A stretch of DNA of 64,000 nucleotides from Atriophallophorus winterbourni (taxonomy: Eukaryota; Platyhelminthes; Trematoda; Plagiorchiida; Microphallidae), in assembly GCA_013407085.1 (NCBI GenBank), contig JACCGJ010012554.1, forward strand, positions 1-64,000, in the 5' to 3' direction. Under the pieces are notes generated by a model. It was given only the letters and a program-made list of their open reading frames with translations, was not told the origin of the DNA and searched no databases. The translations under genes and the position numbers were made by a program. Each line of letters opens with the position of its first letter. Positions within the stretch are counted from its first letter, which is position 1. This document shows, one piece after another, positions 32,881 through 44,609 of the stretch.

Positions 32881-33313
32881 TCTGTTTTTCGTAGCGTCTT
32901 ACCGCGTACCGTTAGCGTAGATCTCTAATTCACTTCGCAACTGCACACTACAATGCAAAATGTGTTATTCGAGTTGGGTTCTCACGTTGATGGCTTCGAA
33001 TAATTTGCATAGGTTTGTGTAGTGCGCATGAAGAGCTCTCGAACTCCAAACCAAGGCCACGGTGTCTATCGAGATAATGCGTGAACCTGCACCAGTGCGC
33101 TGCAAAACATCGCTTAAAAGATGTTCGGAAATTGCCTTAGTTAGCCTGAGTGACCTTGTACGGTCTTAGGTCAAATGACAATGAAATACGCAAGCAATCT
33201 ACCTCGATGATGCCACTGAACGCTGTCACAAAAGTTGATTAATTTTGAACATCAGATTGTGCTCGCTACATACTCACAGATGCATATACACAATCAGGCG
33301 TCCTAAAATTTCG
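32881..33313. other. No gene seen
   Basis: Spacer between two oppositely oriented CR1 remnants. No feature recognised. Confidence 0.4.
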
Positions 33314-34010
33314 TCACTGTATTAGCCAATCAGCCGCGCTGCCTTTGTACAGCGCAAGACAATCGGCTAAAACATCCGATGACTGGTTTCCCATTGTAAT
33401 GCGACGATTGAGCGATAAATTCACTAACCTACGCGCTTCAGGTAAACTAGCGTAGTCGATCCTTCTTAATAGTTTTGGGGACTCACATACTCGTCTAGCG
33501 CTGCATACATATTCAAGACCTAACACAAGATGATCACTCCGACCGACGGGGGCAATGTAGTTAACACCCTCAACTGCTGTTGTCTCGGAAGTAACGATTA
33601 AAACCAAAACATATGGCAGCTCTGATCCTCTTTGGTGAGTGGTCGGATACATGGTTATGCAATGGAAGCATGTCGATCAGCTCACGGAATTTACCATCGA
33701 GTGTGTGTAGAGGATAATCTGATCTGGCAACAAGATTAGTTAGGTTGAAGTCCCCTATGACCAGTAATTGGGAGCTCGGCATTTCTCTGGCGTAGTGTAG
33801 AGCCTCTAGTGGCCTGTCGTTTAGAGCATCCGTCGAAGACAGAGGGTGATATATTATGCCAATGATTCAGTAGTCCTGTGAATCCTGTGTAAGGCTACAC
33901 CAGAAGGTATCTTCTGATTCGAGGTTGGGATCCTAAATCTTCATGCACTGGAGACGTTTATGACAGTATAGAGCCACACCACCATCTATCCGTGTGCGAC
34001 TGGCGACTTT
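33314..34010 (-). pseudogene. CR1-G endonuclease domain
   Basis: The minus strand shows MPSSQLLVIGDFNLTNLVAR (GDFN catalytic block), LHNHVSDHSPKRI and, after a frame change, GVNYIAPVGRSDHLVLGLEY (SDH catalytic block). This is the APE-type endonuclease of a CR1-like ORF2. Upstream, near 33,950, the complement of acaccaccatctatccgtgt reads as the GGVALYC-type strand. RT is absent: the element is truncated downstream of the endonuclease at about 33,314. Confidence 0.82.
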
Positions 34011-34211
34011 GGGTCAGTCTCGAATGATTTTGCAATGGAATGCAGCACCGGCTCTCGGAGTGCACAATCTAACATCTTCAGGTAATCTGTTTACCGTTTT
34101 AGTTCGGATCGGACTGCATCCGCCATGTTACTTGATAAAATGTAACCTTACGTGGATTTGTTCCTTTTCCGGGATGGTTCTGCGAACAAGGAATTCTGTA
34201 CGTGTCGACGA

Positions 34212-35121
34212 CTAAAGAATTTTGGGAACCGATAGTCTTGGCAATAAATGACCACTGTTTACTATCATGCTCTTTTCTTCCATAAACCGTTGTGGCCTCT
34301 GTATTTTCTGGAACGTCGAGCAGAATAATACTGCTTGATCCTGACCATTCGGTGTTCGCTGTCGTTCTTCACCAAGGTACGTCAACGTAAATACGTTGGT
34401 ATGTGTCACTTTGTAGGACATTTTCCATTTCTTTTTCGTTGGCAAAATGGATCCTGAGCAAACGTGGTTTGTCTTGATTCGGGGACATGGGCTGACGAGT
34501 GAGCGGAGATATCGACGCTGGGTGTATGACATCTAAGCCAATTCGATTGCAAATACCAAACCAATTTTCAAGGTCATGTGAGACGGTTTTGCTCAGAACT
34601 TCCTGTTTTATGTGCAGTTTAGGCATCAATGCTCCCATCAAACGCTTGCCTGCTTTAGTGACCATCTGGGCAAATACTGGCTCCTGAACCCTTCTCGGGG
34701 TCATCCGGTCTGAATAGTTTTCCGCACAGTTCACTGGCTTAGTCGATCGATCGATGGTGAATAGCGTGAGTGAGACAAAAAGTGGCGATCACGAATGAGA
34801 ACAAAGTCAGAATTCAATTCAGCAATACGCTTTATGGTTTGATCGCGCGCTGTTGAGAATATCCCCAGTTGATGCAGAAGAATTAGCTCCTTTCGATGAC
34901 GATAATTCCTTTGACATGAAGAGTAAAAACAGGCGCAGATCCGACATGGAAAGATCGCGAAGAAATCCGAAATTGCACGTATTACCGAATACAGCCACCA
35001 GAGAGGTATATTCTGAAAGCTGGCTTCGAGGAAGAATCCACAGAAGGTACGTGTAAGAACAATATATCCTGATAAGCGGGAGCTCAACATAATGCGCACG
35101 CACTGCACGTATGTTGCTCAA
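34212..35121 (-). pseudogene. CR1-G ORF1 remnant
   Basis: The minus-strand frame 34,734-34,369 contains LENWFGICNRIGLDVIHPAS and KPRLLRIHFANEKEMENVLQ, ending YVDVPW. The same order (RLLRI... then DVPW) occurs in CR1-B ORF1 at about 10,976-11,093, so this is the RNA-binding part of a CR1-like ORF1. Upstream (35,108-34,731) is a frame-shifted N-terminal part with AELNSDFVLIRDRHF. No intact zinc finger is readable. Confidence 0.72.
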
Positions 35122-35399
35122 ATGTTAATGAGGTAATGTATTGTGCTGCTCAGATCCCCATCCCTTACACACCACTACCGGTTTCTGGTTGTTTAGCGTC
35201 AACAGGAGGAGATAATAAGATCAGATTCAGTGAGCCTTAAAACAGCGGAAAAGTGGTAAACAAAGTTATAATTGTATGTTAATGTTATATAGCAGTGAAT
35301 GTGAGCACATACAATACATTAGTCTTTTATAAGCGCCTCGAGCGCCAGGAACAACTTTGGGATTTTGTATTTCAAAGTAATTCTACGTTTTAATGGTTC
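35122..35399. other. No gene seen
   Basis: Junction between the 5' end of CR1-G and the 3' end of CR1-D. It probably contains their untranslated ends. Confidence 0.4.
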
Positions 35400-36720
35400 A
35401 AAAGCAAATACTTTACAGTGCTAAGCATTTGAGAGGACGTTTTGTATACGACAGAACACTGCCGTGAGATGACTTAAAGCTACTGCAAATCCACACACCC
35501 AGGTCTTTCTCTTCCGTAACCCATGAAAGTTGCTGAGATCCCATTTAGTATGTGAATTCGAAGGATTTATCGACGTTTAAGATTTTACATTTGTGTATGT
35601 TGAATGGTAGGAAGTTTCGTAAGAACCGCGTATGCAGTGCTTCGAGATTTTTTGTAGCATTTGGCAATCTTCTAAGGTGCGTACGCTAGTTCAGACTTTG
35701 TTGTCATCCGAAAATAAAATGATTTCGCTGCGTAATATATAAGGAATATCGTTCGCGTACACCAGGAAGAGCATTGGTTCCCAAGACTGAGCCTTGAGGT
35801 ACGCCACTTGTAACTTCTACTGGGTTGGATAGTGCCCCATTAACTCTAACCCTGATAACTCAACTAGTCAAGTAATCCTTTATCGAGGCCAATAATCTGC
35901 CGCAAACCCCGAGCTGCTCCAAGTTTCGTAGCAGTATGCTGTGGTTAACACGGTCAAAAGCTTTAGACATGTCCAAGTAACAAGCATGGATAGGGCATCC
36001 ATCGTCCACGGCTCGAGTCCCATTATCAAGCGTTATGAGAAGATTGGTGAGACAGGAGTGTCTTGTCCTGAATCCGTGCTGTGCGATGGAAATCAGATTA
36101 TTTTGTTCCAAGTGTTTGATAAGTTCGTATGCTACAAATTGTTGGAGAACTTTAGAGACCACTGGCAACAACGTGACTGGTCTATAGTAAGACACATCGG
36201 ATCGGTTCCATCCTTTGTATATCAGAGTGATTAATCCGCTTTTACAGTCAGTAGCAACCTTGCTGCAACTCAGTGACAGGTTGAAGAGATCAGAGATAGG
36301 TGAGAATGGAGCATGGGCGCATTGTTTTAGGATGAAGGGCGTTATTTCATCAGCACCCGGGGATTATTTGTATTTAACCCGAGTAGCTTTACCAGGACAC
36401 TCGGGTTTCACAGCGATTTCGTGTATTGTGTGAATTTGTGATCTGAATGCAGGCATATCGTAACATACGCGCTTGTTAGGGTAGAACACTCTAGAGTAAA
36501 ATTGGGTGAGTTCGTTAGCGGCTTCGAAAGCGGTGGATATAATTCCAGTCGTAGTGAGTAAAGCGGAAACGCCTGGCTTTACCCTGGCCTTTCTGTACAC
36601 AATCTGAAAGAGGAGCTCCTGGTTTCGTTCAATTTTATCCATCAGATTGATTTGATACCCTTCTTTATCCTCCTGGACAAGTTTAGTAAATTTGTTTCTC
36701 AGCAAACGGTAGGATTCCTA
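35400..36720 (-). pseudogene. CR1-D reverse transcriptase
   Basis: The minus strand: 36,705-36,364 is the linker and RT entry (FQIVYRKARVKPGVSALLTT). 36,195-35,860 is open with YYRPVTLLPVVSKVLQQFVA, SIAQHGFRTRHSCLTNLLIT and ACYLDMSKAFDRVNHSILLR (motif A). The following VTSGVPQGSVLG (motif B) is near 35,815-35,780. Motif C and the C-terminus are decayed to about 35,400. It is clearly a CR1-like RT with frameshifts. Confidence 0.85.
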
Positions 36721-36899
36721 GGATTCCGGTTTTGACTGCAGTATGTGGCGTCTCTGACCTTCATTCATTTCCGTGTTTGACTTCGGATAACGAATTTAAA
36801 TCCCTTTTTGAGTTTTACAAACATATTTAGAGTGAAGTTTTATTTTTGGTAGATTTTCTGAAGTATAGATAACCAGCATTGTTGGACATCAGTGCTAAT

Positions 36900-37480
36900 C
36901 GGTGCCCAATCGATGACTTCTTGAAGAGCCATTGATAATGCAACCGTATCGATTTTTAAATCAATCTCTGAACATCACTAGTTCTTTTCGCTGATCAAGA
37001 GAATTCAGCGGCGGAATCTCGCTTTTTAGTAAATTCGGGAGGTTAAAGTCACCCATGATCAGGACATTGTTTTGATATCTGGAAACAACCAGCTGAGTTT
37101 TCTCAATTAAACTAGCATTGTATGCTTCGTCTGCTGACGGTGGTCGGTAAATAACACCAACTACAGAGTTTTCACGTGTTGCTAATTCAAGTGAGCACCA
37201 AAGTGTATCTTCCAGTATCAAATCATTATCCGTGATTTCTCTGAACGTGAGATGATGATCATAGTAAATAGCAACACCTCCTCCTCCACGGTCCATACGA
37301 GCACGATGAAAAAGAAACATGTTTGGAATGGAAATTTCCTCCTGCTGAATGAATCAAGTTTCCGTTACGGCTATCAGGAGTGGTGAATATTCTTCACGAA
37401 GCTTGATTAGCTCGGGTACTTTATTTACTTGAACCTCATGGTTCGTTGATGAGGTAAATTCAATGGAAAAGTACATTTCC
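36900..37480 (-). pseudogene. CR1-D endonuclease domain
   Basis: The minus-strand frame 37,320-36,961 shows RMDRGGGGVAIYYDHHLTF, SVVGVIYRPPSADEAYN and NNVLIMGDFNLPNLL, the central part of the APE-type endonuclease including the catalytic GDFN. The upstream N-terminal part (ETFIQQEEISIPNMF-like, about 37,360-37,320) is frame-shifted. The RT of the same element follows at 36,705-35,400. Confidence 0.84.
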
Positions 37481-38226
37481 CGACACACAATGTCCTCCAG
37501 TCCGACAATTTGTACATGATTTGTCAACTATGCTCAAGTATCCCACCCACTGATCTGGGCTTCGAAGCCTTGTTGTGGTCGTGTCTGGGGACAGTTTGGT
37601 GTGACGACTTAGCTATGGTTCTCTAACGCAACGTTAGATGCCGAAAGGCTATATCGCTATCAGAACACAAGCAAAACCGGAGATGTTGAATAAATGACTA
37701 ACGCATGATGCTGCAGGTTCCAAGGTAGTCACAGCCGGGGGCGCAGTGGGGATGAGCTCCCACTGTCTATAAAATGCTCCCATATGGCATGCGTCTCAAA
37801 CAGCCTCTGACAACTAAAGCCCAGCTCCTGGTCTGCACGTAGCGGAACTGCTTTTACTGACAGAAGAGGCGAAGGCGGATGACTGGCGCCTCAAAACTAG
37901 TTTGCTTTGGGCCGATGGAGCTCGTCAGCCTAGGAGGGCAGTCCATCTAAGGGAAGGAACTCCTGATTCCAAACCTCCGCTGCCTTGCGGCATACCCGAT
38001 TGCGGGAAATGCTTCGGGAGTGAACCCTGAGGAAAAATCCCTGCTGCCTTGCAGGTTGCAACTGGTCGTGCAAAGGCTAGAGAAGCGTACTCGAACAATC
38101 GCCGAGGAACTTCAAGAGAGGCACAAGAACCCTCAAAATGGTCACCGGCTCTCGCGAAGGGAAAAAACCGCTGCCTTGCGGGAAGACTTTTTAGTCAAAG
38201 GCTCCGGGTAGGGTCCACTAAGTCAG
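37481..38226. repeat. Unclassified repeat with a recurring gctgccttgc motif
   Basis: The word gctgccttgc occurs three times (near 37,980, 38,043 and 38,170), each starting a similar phrase. A related stretch lies in inverted orientation at 40,538-40,618 (ttcgagtcagcttctctagc and gacctgcaaggcagcaggga). The block directly follows an RTE C-terminus on the minus strand, so it could be that element's 3' part, but it is longer than a normal RTE 3' UTR. Its class is unresolved. Confidence 0.5.
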
Positions 38227-38478
38227 TCAGTCCTCTCCGTGCCGGGTAGCACATGAGGCGAAGACAACTTCACGCCAGTGGTTCCGGTCTGTCGCTGCTT
38301 CCGTTGCCGTCTGCACCGTGAATCCTTGTGCATATAGTTCGCGTTCCAACGTTCTGCGCCAAGTTTCCTTGGGTCGTCCCCTTTTTCGTTTACCTTGAGG
38401 ATGCCAGTGCATGGCTACCTTCGTATGCGAACTGGGATCCATCCTGCAGACATGACCGAACCACGGATCTGTTGTCAT
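38227..38478 (-). pseudogene. RTE-clade RT C-terminal fragment (RTE-4)
   Basis: The minus frame reads WFGHVCRMDPSSHTKVAM, then GKRKRGRPKETWRRTLEREL. This is the highly conserved C-terminal block of RTE-clade reverse transcriptases. It keeps that block far better than RTE-1 and represents a different subfamily. No upstream RT domain is present. Confidence 0.85.
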
Positions 38479-38612
38479 CGTTTCCGTAGCTAACCCCTAA
38501 TTCGGCCTGGGCAACCGGGTAGTATGTCGCCTTCAACAAGAACCATGGAGCCTACTGCAACTTCGTCATGTACCCTCTTCATGGTATACTTGTTGGCACA
38601 TCGTCTGTAAAG

Positions 38613-38960
38613 ACTTGTGGGAGGAAGAAGAAGAAGGAAGAAGAAGATAGTAAGAAGGGAGGAAGAAGAAGAAGAGAAGAAGAATGAAGAAGAAGAAGGA
38701 AAAGAAGAAGAAGAAGAAAAGAAGAATGAGAAGAGAAGAAAAGAAGAAGAGAAGAAGAAGACCGACGAGAGAAGAAGAAGAAGAAGAAGAAGAGAAGAAG
38801 TAAGAAAAGAGAAGAATGACAGAAGAAGAAGAAGAAGAAGAGAAGAAGAAGAAGAAGAAGTAAGAAGAAGAAGAAGTAGAAGAAGAAGAGAAGAAGATCG
38901 AAGAAGAAGAAGAAGAAGATAGAAGAGAAAGCACAGAAAAGAAAAGAAGGGGCCCCAAGA
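38613..38960 (+). repeat. Imperfect (GAA)n purine-rich microsatellite
   Basis: About 340 nt of GAA/AAG-type repeats with only scattered pyrimidines on the plus strand. Long open frames here on either strand (lysine/glutamate-rich or serine/phenylalanine/leucine-rich) come from the repeat and are not genes. Confidence 0.95.
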
Positions 38961-38964
38961 CGAA

Positions 38965-39143
<179 letters not shown>

Positions 39144-39244
39144 TGATGCTGCTCCCCACCCCAAGAATTTACACTCCACAACCGAACTCTCCTGTTCGCC
39201 GATGTCACATAAAAACATTACTATTAAGTGAACCATGCCACCGT

Positions 39245-39437
39245 GCTAAATTGATTGGCCAGAGATAGTGAGCTGCATGCGGAAACAGGCTGGAGTCTGA
39301 CTACCATTTCCTGTTCTTTTTTCTTCCTTATATCTGTCTAGGCCTGGGCAACTCTGACAGTATCTTAGCCCACGTACAGTCCTTGGCTGTGCGGCACTTT
39401 GCCTGGATCAGGCTTGTGCTTTCATACATACATCTTA
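39245..39437 (+). repeat. R repeat (SINE-like), no. 9, near full length
   Basis: Contains all blocks of the family in order: tagtgagctgcatgcggaaa, tctgtctaggcctgggcaac, tatcttagcccacgtacagt, and ggatcaggcttgtgctttca. It lies just after the microsatellite and is a good type copy for the repeat. Confidence 0.78.
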
Positions 39438-42400
39438 CAGATGGCGAATGCCGAGAAAATGGTTCGCGGCGAAATGATCTCATCCCTGGACGATGAAAAA
39501 GTTTGAACGAAACACGTAAAAAACGGGAGCTGAATCAGCATTCCAGCTTACTTCAAAGGATGTTTCGGTCGAAAATGTGTCTATCATTGACTGGCGGTCA
39601 CAAGGCACGGAGGGTATCACTTTGAATTGTATCTGCAAAAGTAAACCGATTGTGGAAACAGGTCGATTTTACTGTATACAATGTGGCAGGTAAAACAGGT
39701 AAAAGTCATGTCGGAATATTAGCGTGGAGGTGGGAAGTGCATTAGTGAGGAGAGGGTTAACCACGAGCTTTGGGATAATACGCACAACTCCACCGTCCGA
39801 TAAAACACAAGAGAATGAAACGCCGAGAATACCGACAACGACAATGGCGAACTCGTAATGTTGCGGGTTTCCGAGGGATTGCATTCGAACGGTTTGAGTG
39901 ACAACATCTCCGGGAGTATGAGAAGATGGACAACGTCAGCAACAATCGAAGGAGCCCTGCTTGAATTGTACCGGTTGGCACGAAATCGACGGACAAATCA
40001 GATCGAAATGACAACCGGGACACTCATGTCTGAGGATCAGAGTTGCGGTTGTTTGATTTGCCGATATAAAATAGGCGTTTTGAAAACTTATAGCTCACGT
40101 ACTGGATTGTAGGGCACAGTTGTTTTCCTAGCTGGTATGGTTGATTGCGGACGTTTCGTCATCAAACTAGGAGATGGCATCATCGGTGAAACTTCTTTCG
40201 AAGCAGCCAATAAAAACACGACAACAACATGCAAGAATTCTAGCGAGTAGATGAGGTCGCAACGCAGCAGATAAATTCGGATGATGCCCAGCCTATACTC
40301 ACCCTATAGTCGTGATGCATTTTCTACCGAGATCGAGGGGCGTTCTGACGTTCCAGCATTGAGATAAATAGTGGGGAAGGGGTATTAAGAGACCCGGCTT
40401 GCTTACTTTTCACCCCAGAGGCTGGCAGAGTATGAGGCGCGTCACCTACCTGGAACGCCGTAGCAGTAACGATATTTAGTAGTGATTCGCGAATCATGAA
40501 GAGTCTTGGGAATTTGGGTATAAAGCGGCGTCCCCATCACCACTCGGCGTTTGTTCGAGTCAGCTTCTCTAGCCTTTGCACAACCAAGTGCGACCTGCAA
40601 GGCAGCAGGGAGTTGCCATATCCCTGTGACAATAATGAAATATTATATAAATCTCACATTGAGCACTCATCGGCGTTGTGTATTCACGAAAAATGAACTT
40701 TCAATTGGTGAGCAAATTTGGCTTGCAGCTACAGGAAAATGACCTTCAAACTCCTGACCTTGAAAGTAGTTAACGGTGACAGTCTCGCAGTTAAACTTGA
40801 TTCTATCTAATTGCGGTCGTTCTCAAAACTATATCTACCAATCGTAAATTTTATTCTTTTACTGCGTTTGGTAACAGGGATAAGACGTTACTGGTCCCTG
40901 TAGTTTAGTTTAAGCGCCATTTGCATTCCCTTTTAACAGTGAGCGGAATCTCATAAATTGCCTTCCACCTGATACGTTATCGTGTTAGCTCAAAGAGTTG
41001 GGTAGGCATCGGCCAGCGAAGAATTTTATCACACCACAATAAAATGCACTGATCGTTAAGTCACGCCCACGCAGTGGTTGCACTTTTTTATCACGTGGGC
41101 CAATCGGACACTCACACCGAGAGAATAACAACATTCCGATACTTGAATGTGGCGGTGTGAGTTGGCGTTTTGCGAGCAGCTCGATAATGAAGCAAGAAAA
41201 CAAACTTAGAAGATGTGATCGGGACTGTGAGTACTCAAACGCCTTTGCTGTGTATTGTTGCTGCTTACATTGTTTTCACCTACAATCCACAATCCATTTC
41301 GATCAATGGGAAGCTGAGTTGCAATGAGCCTCGGTAACCAATGAAATCAATTTGAAGGCACTTTGGAAACTGGTTTTGTGTTTGACCTTGGGTCGGCCTT
41401 CAAAATTCGGCTGTGGCTTTACAACGCATCAGATCTCAAGCACCATATCAAATTGATGTTAATAAACCTAAAAAATCTAAAAGGGGGGTGTACAAGTGAA
41501 AAGGATGTGAAAATTCGAAAACCCCAAGCACATGCGCGCTGAAGTTAGAGGAGAATGATTTCGCTTGCTAGAGTAGACGTCTGCCTTTGTAATTGGAATG
41601 CCACCTACCCTGATTAATTGTTGCTTGTCCCATACACACTCATAGATCAAATGGAGGTATATTGTAGATTTTATTCACGCTCAAATAAGTGACTTCAAAC
41701 CGTGACTCAAATAAATATTGATCCTTTGGTTTGCAGAAACACAGCGTAGAAATACCTGACCCGAGTACGCAGATAGAGTCAATTAATAAAAATGTCTTAT
41801 TCATTCAATCAGACTCCTAACGACGGTGGATATCTCCGGTTTTCATTAGCACAAAGGGATACATGAGATTTTAATTCACCCGTTTAACTGAGTGACAGGC
41901 TACCGTGGCTTATTCCCCAAATATTGAGGTAACCCTCAAACACATGGTCATGTTAGGGAACAAGGTTGAATCACATTTTTTTCGAAAGGTGATATCGCAG
42001 CCAAGCGTGAAACGATGTGCGCCCGAAAGACGAACGTGTTAAACACTACAAAATCACGGAATATGTCGTATTTTCACTTATCCGCATTATCCTCAGTTTC
42101 AATATGTAACGAATGGTATAACGTATAACATGGTCTTGAACAGAACTCCTCATTTGCATGCGGATCCCGATCCTATTGTCCATACCCCACGAATGTAAAC
42201 AACACGAAATCTGTCGTATATTCAAATGAGTATCTTTAGACTTGATAATCGTTAGTCGTGTAAGCTTAAGAGAAGGTTGACCAGATTGTCGACCTCGCAA
42301 ACCCCTCGATTCGCCACACAAACTCCCTGAGAAGTGCGCAGTACACAAAAACCATTCTTTAAAACCCTCCAGCACAACGAATCCGAAGACGAGTTAAGGG

Positions 42401-42950
42401 AAAAAGATTGATATACTTTTCGAGCTAACGAACGTGATCAATTGCCCCCGTTGCTTTTACCCATTGCAACAAAGTTCTATGTAAACAAAGGATATTTTAA
42501 GCACCACGTTTCTAATAATGTGTATATTTTACATTTGGAACTGGGGATTTTTAGTACGCCAGTTAGCAAAAATTTCGATTGAACACAAAAAAGGTGATCA
42601 GTAAAAATCGTACAGGCTAAATTTGTGACAATTCTTAACATTTCGCTCAATGTCCATCGATGTCACTAGGTGACAAAATGAAAGACGCTTCGGAGATGAA
42701 AATGAGAGTGGCTACTCAAATCTATTCATACGACCATGACTTTTATATCCTGTTTGTTGATGTTTATCGATTAACTCGCTGGCTCCCAAATACGGAAACA
42801 AGAAGAGCATGTCTGGTGACTTACTTGGCTCTCTTCCACAGTTTTCTCCAATTCGTCCTTTAGAAAAGTTTCCAACCAAGAACACCGTTCACGAAACTGA
42901 GAAATGAGAAGAAAACGTCATGTATAGATAGAAGGCAAATTTTGAGAGAG
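39438..42950. other. 3.5 kb with no recognisable gene
   Basis: Frames of 60-110 codons occur on both strands (for example 39,858-40,112 plus and 42,375-42,046 minus), but none shows a known domain or motif, and no splice-linked exon series stands out. At 40,538-40,618 there is a fragment related, in opposite orientation, to the repeat at 37,481-38,226. This is the least transposon-like part of the window by eye. Confidence 0.45.
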
Positions 42951-43390
42951 TCAATCGATGGTTCTTCAGGTTTTGAGACTACTCATCAGTAGTAAGTCCT
43001 GCCAAATATTCACAAAGTTTATCACAACGGTGTTAGCTTACACTGTATCTGATTGGAAGACCTGACAAGCAGATCAGATCGGTTGGACGACCACGACGGA
43101 TATTGCTGGCTCCTTCTTGACTGGTCGGGCATATGACGCTACTCAAATGTGCCAGTCTGGAGAAACATTCATGAAGGCTAAATCGCGATCGGTCAAACGG
43201 TGGACGGTAGCCGTAAGTCGTGAGAGTCCTGGATTCGAATCCGACCCGATGCAGGATATGCACTGCTGATTAACTCAAGTAAGAACGCAGCTCGAGTCAA
43301 GTGCTTCCAATGTGGACCGTTGTGATAAACTTTGTGAATATTTCGAAGGACTTGGCACTGATGGGTAGTCACAAAACATCAATCGATGAT
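42951..43390. mobile_element. Foldback/MITE-like element with ~75-bp terminal inverted repeats
   Basis: The left end (42,951-43,031) and the reverse complement of the right end (43,316-43,390) match over about 75 bp with small gaps; the inner 27 bp or so (aatattcacaaagtttatca to acggt) are identical. The interior has no ORF. It contains ggattcgaatccgacccg at 43,231-43,248, which resembles a tRNA-gene B box. A non-autonomous DNA transposon is the simplest call; a tRNA-related SINE captured between inverted repeats is an alternative. No flanking target duplication was confirmed. Confidence 0.7.
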
Positions 43391-43403
43391 TTTTATGATC
43401 GTA

Positions 43404-44561
43404 TTAGATATGGGGAGCCAAATAAACATTGTCAATCAAGAGCCTCGTAAATGACATGTAGATCAGCAGCCCACGGCTCAAAGCATAAAAACACCGACTA
43501 TAGTCAATCCTGACTAACGAATCAGAACTCGACGTAGCATTACGTTTCGAACCGAAACCAGACAAACCAGCACTCTTACCAATCACGTTGGCTTTCGATA
43601 TTATATGTTTATCTTTTACTGACACAGAGAGCGCACAATTATCCCGATTATTGAAAAATTCACTGTCAAACAATGTTACGTCCTCAGCAATATCCCTTTG
43701 TGTGCAGAGACAATTCATAGAAGCTTCACACAATGCTGTCGAAGTTGGACCAATAATCGTCCATCCCATTGGCGTCAAGTGTGCAAACGGCAGTTTTGCT
43801 CTGCCAAGCCTCTGTTCCAACACCCAGTGAACTTCCGGGACGTTTACTCCCAATAAAATACGAACTCTTTTATCTGGGATACGGATTATCTTGAGATCAG
43901 ATAGGTGATTCAAATGTTTCAATGTTTGCTCAGGAAAAGTCACCTCTTTCACTGGGAGAGAATTCATCACGTAGGCCTGGTCGATATCTACCTTGGCACC
44001 ATCATGTAGCGACTGAATTCCAAAGGACGTGACAGTGGTTTTTTGTTTACCTGTGTCATGCACTGAAGTGACATTAATGTAGGCTTGTTCCCCTGACAGT
44101 CCCAGTTCTTCGGCTAAATCAGCAGTCACCAAAGTTGCGTCAGAGCCATTATCCAAAAGGGCGTTCGTAAGCACTACCCCATTCGGACCCATTAATCTTA
44201 CAGCAATGATGGACAACAAACTGCCACAGTTTCGTGTACGTGTCGAATTGATCATTATTTCAGACTCACCATTGACATTGCGATGTAAGAGTCTGTTATG
44301 TTTGCCGTTGCATCCATCCTTTCCACATCTAGTAGGTACTCTGCAATCAGCTACCCTGTGATTTGGTTGAAGATCGTTAAAGCAGAGTCTGAAAGTTTTA
44401 ATTCGCGCCACCTTTTTAGCGTGAGGTAACCTATCGAACACAGTGCACTCTTGTAATGTATGTGTCATGGAGCACTCTGGGCATCGATAAGACTCCGTCG
44501 TTGAAATAACATTCATGCGAACTTTCCTAGTATTCATATGCATCGGTGAACTAGCATTCAA
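43404..44561 (-). pseudogene. BEL/Pao-2 gag C-terminus and aspartic protease
   Basis: One open minus-strand frame of 385 codons. It starts in the Gag knuckle region: CPECSMTHTLQEC is intact as CxxC...C, while the second knuckle reads CFNDLQPNHRVADC with its second cysteine replaced. CGKDGCNGKHNRLLHR follows. The protease active site is ALLDNGSDATLVTADLAEEL, and further on comes VRILLGVNVPEVHWVLEQRL. The frame ends shortly after at 43,404. No RT, RNase H, integrase or LTR is found to the left, so the element is truncated. It is less damaged than BEL/Pao-1 and from a different subfamily. Confidence 0.85.
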
Positions 44562-44609
44562 TTCACGACCACTTGCTAAGGTACCGAAACAGTTGGTAGC
44601 TATTGAGAC

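Noticed and set aside
37740..38000. Possible hammerhead or HDV-like ribozyme near an RTE end
   Set aside because: Some flatworm repeats carry hammerheads and RTE 5' ends can carry HDV-like ribozymes, but the conserved core could not be found in the right arrangement here.
42046..42375. Minus-strand 109-codon frame
   Set aside because: No domain, no biased composition and no neighbouring exons; length is within chance expectation.
43231..43248. tRNA gene suggested by the B-box-like word
   Set aside because: No cloverleaf with matching acceptor and anticodon stems could be drawn around it; kept only as a note on the inverted-repeat element.
43404..44561. 385-codon minus frame considered a domesticated host protease
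   Set aside because: It is a direct continuation of a BEL/Pao gag at 44,610-45,224 with a damaged zinc knuckle and no splice signals; a truncated retrotransposon explains it.
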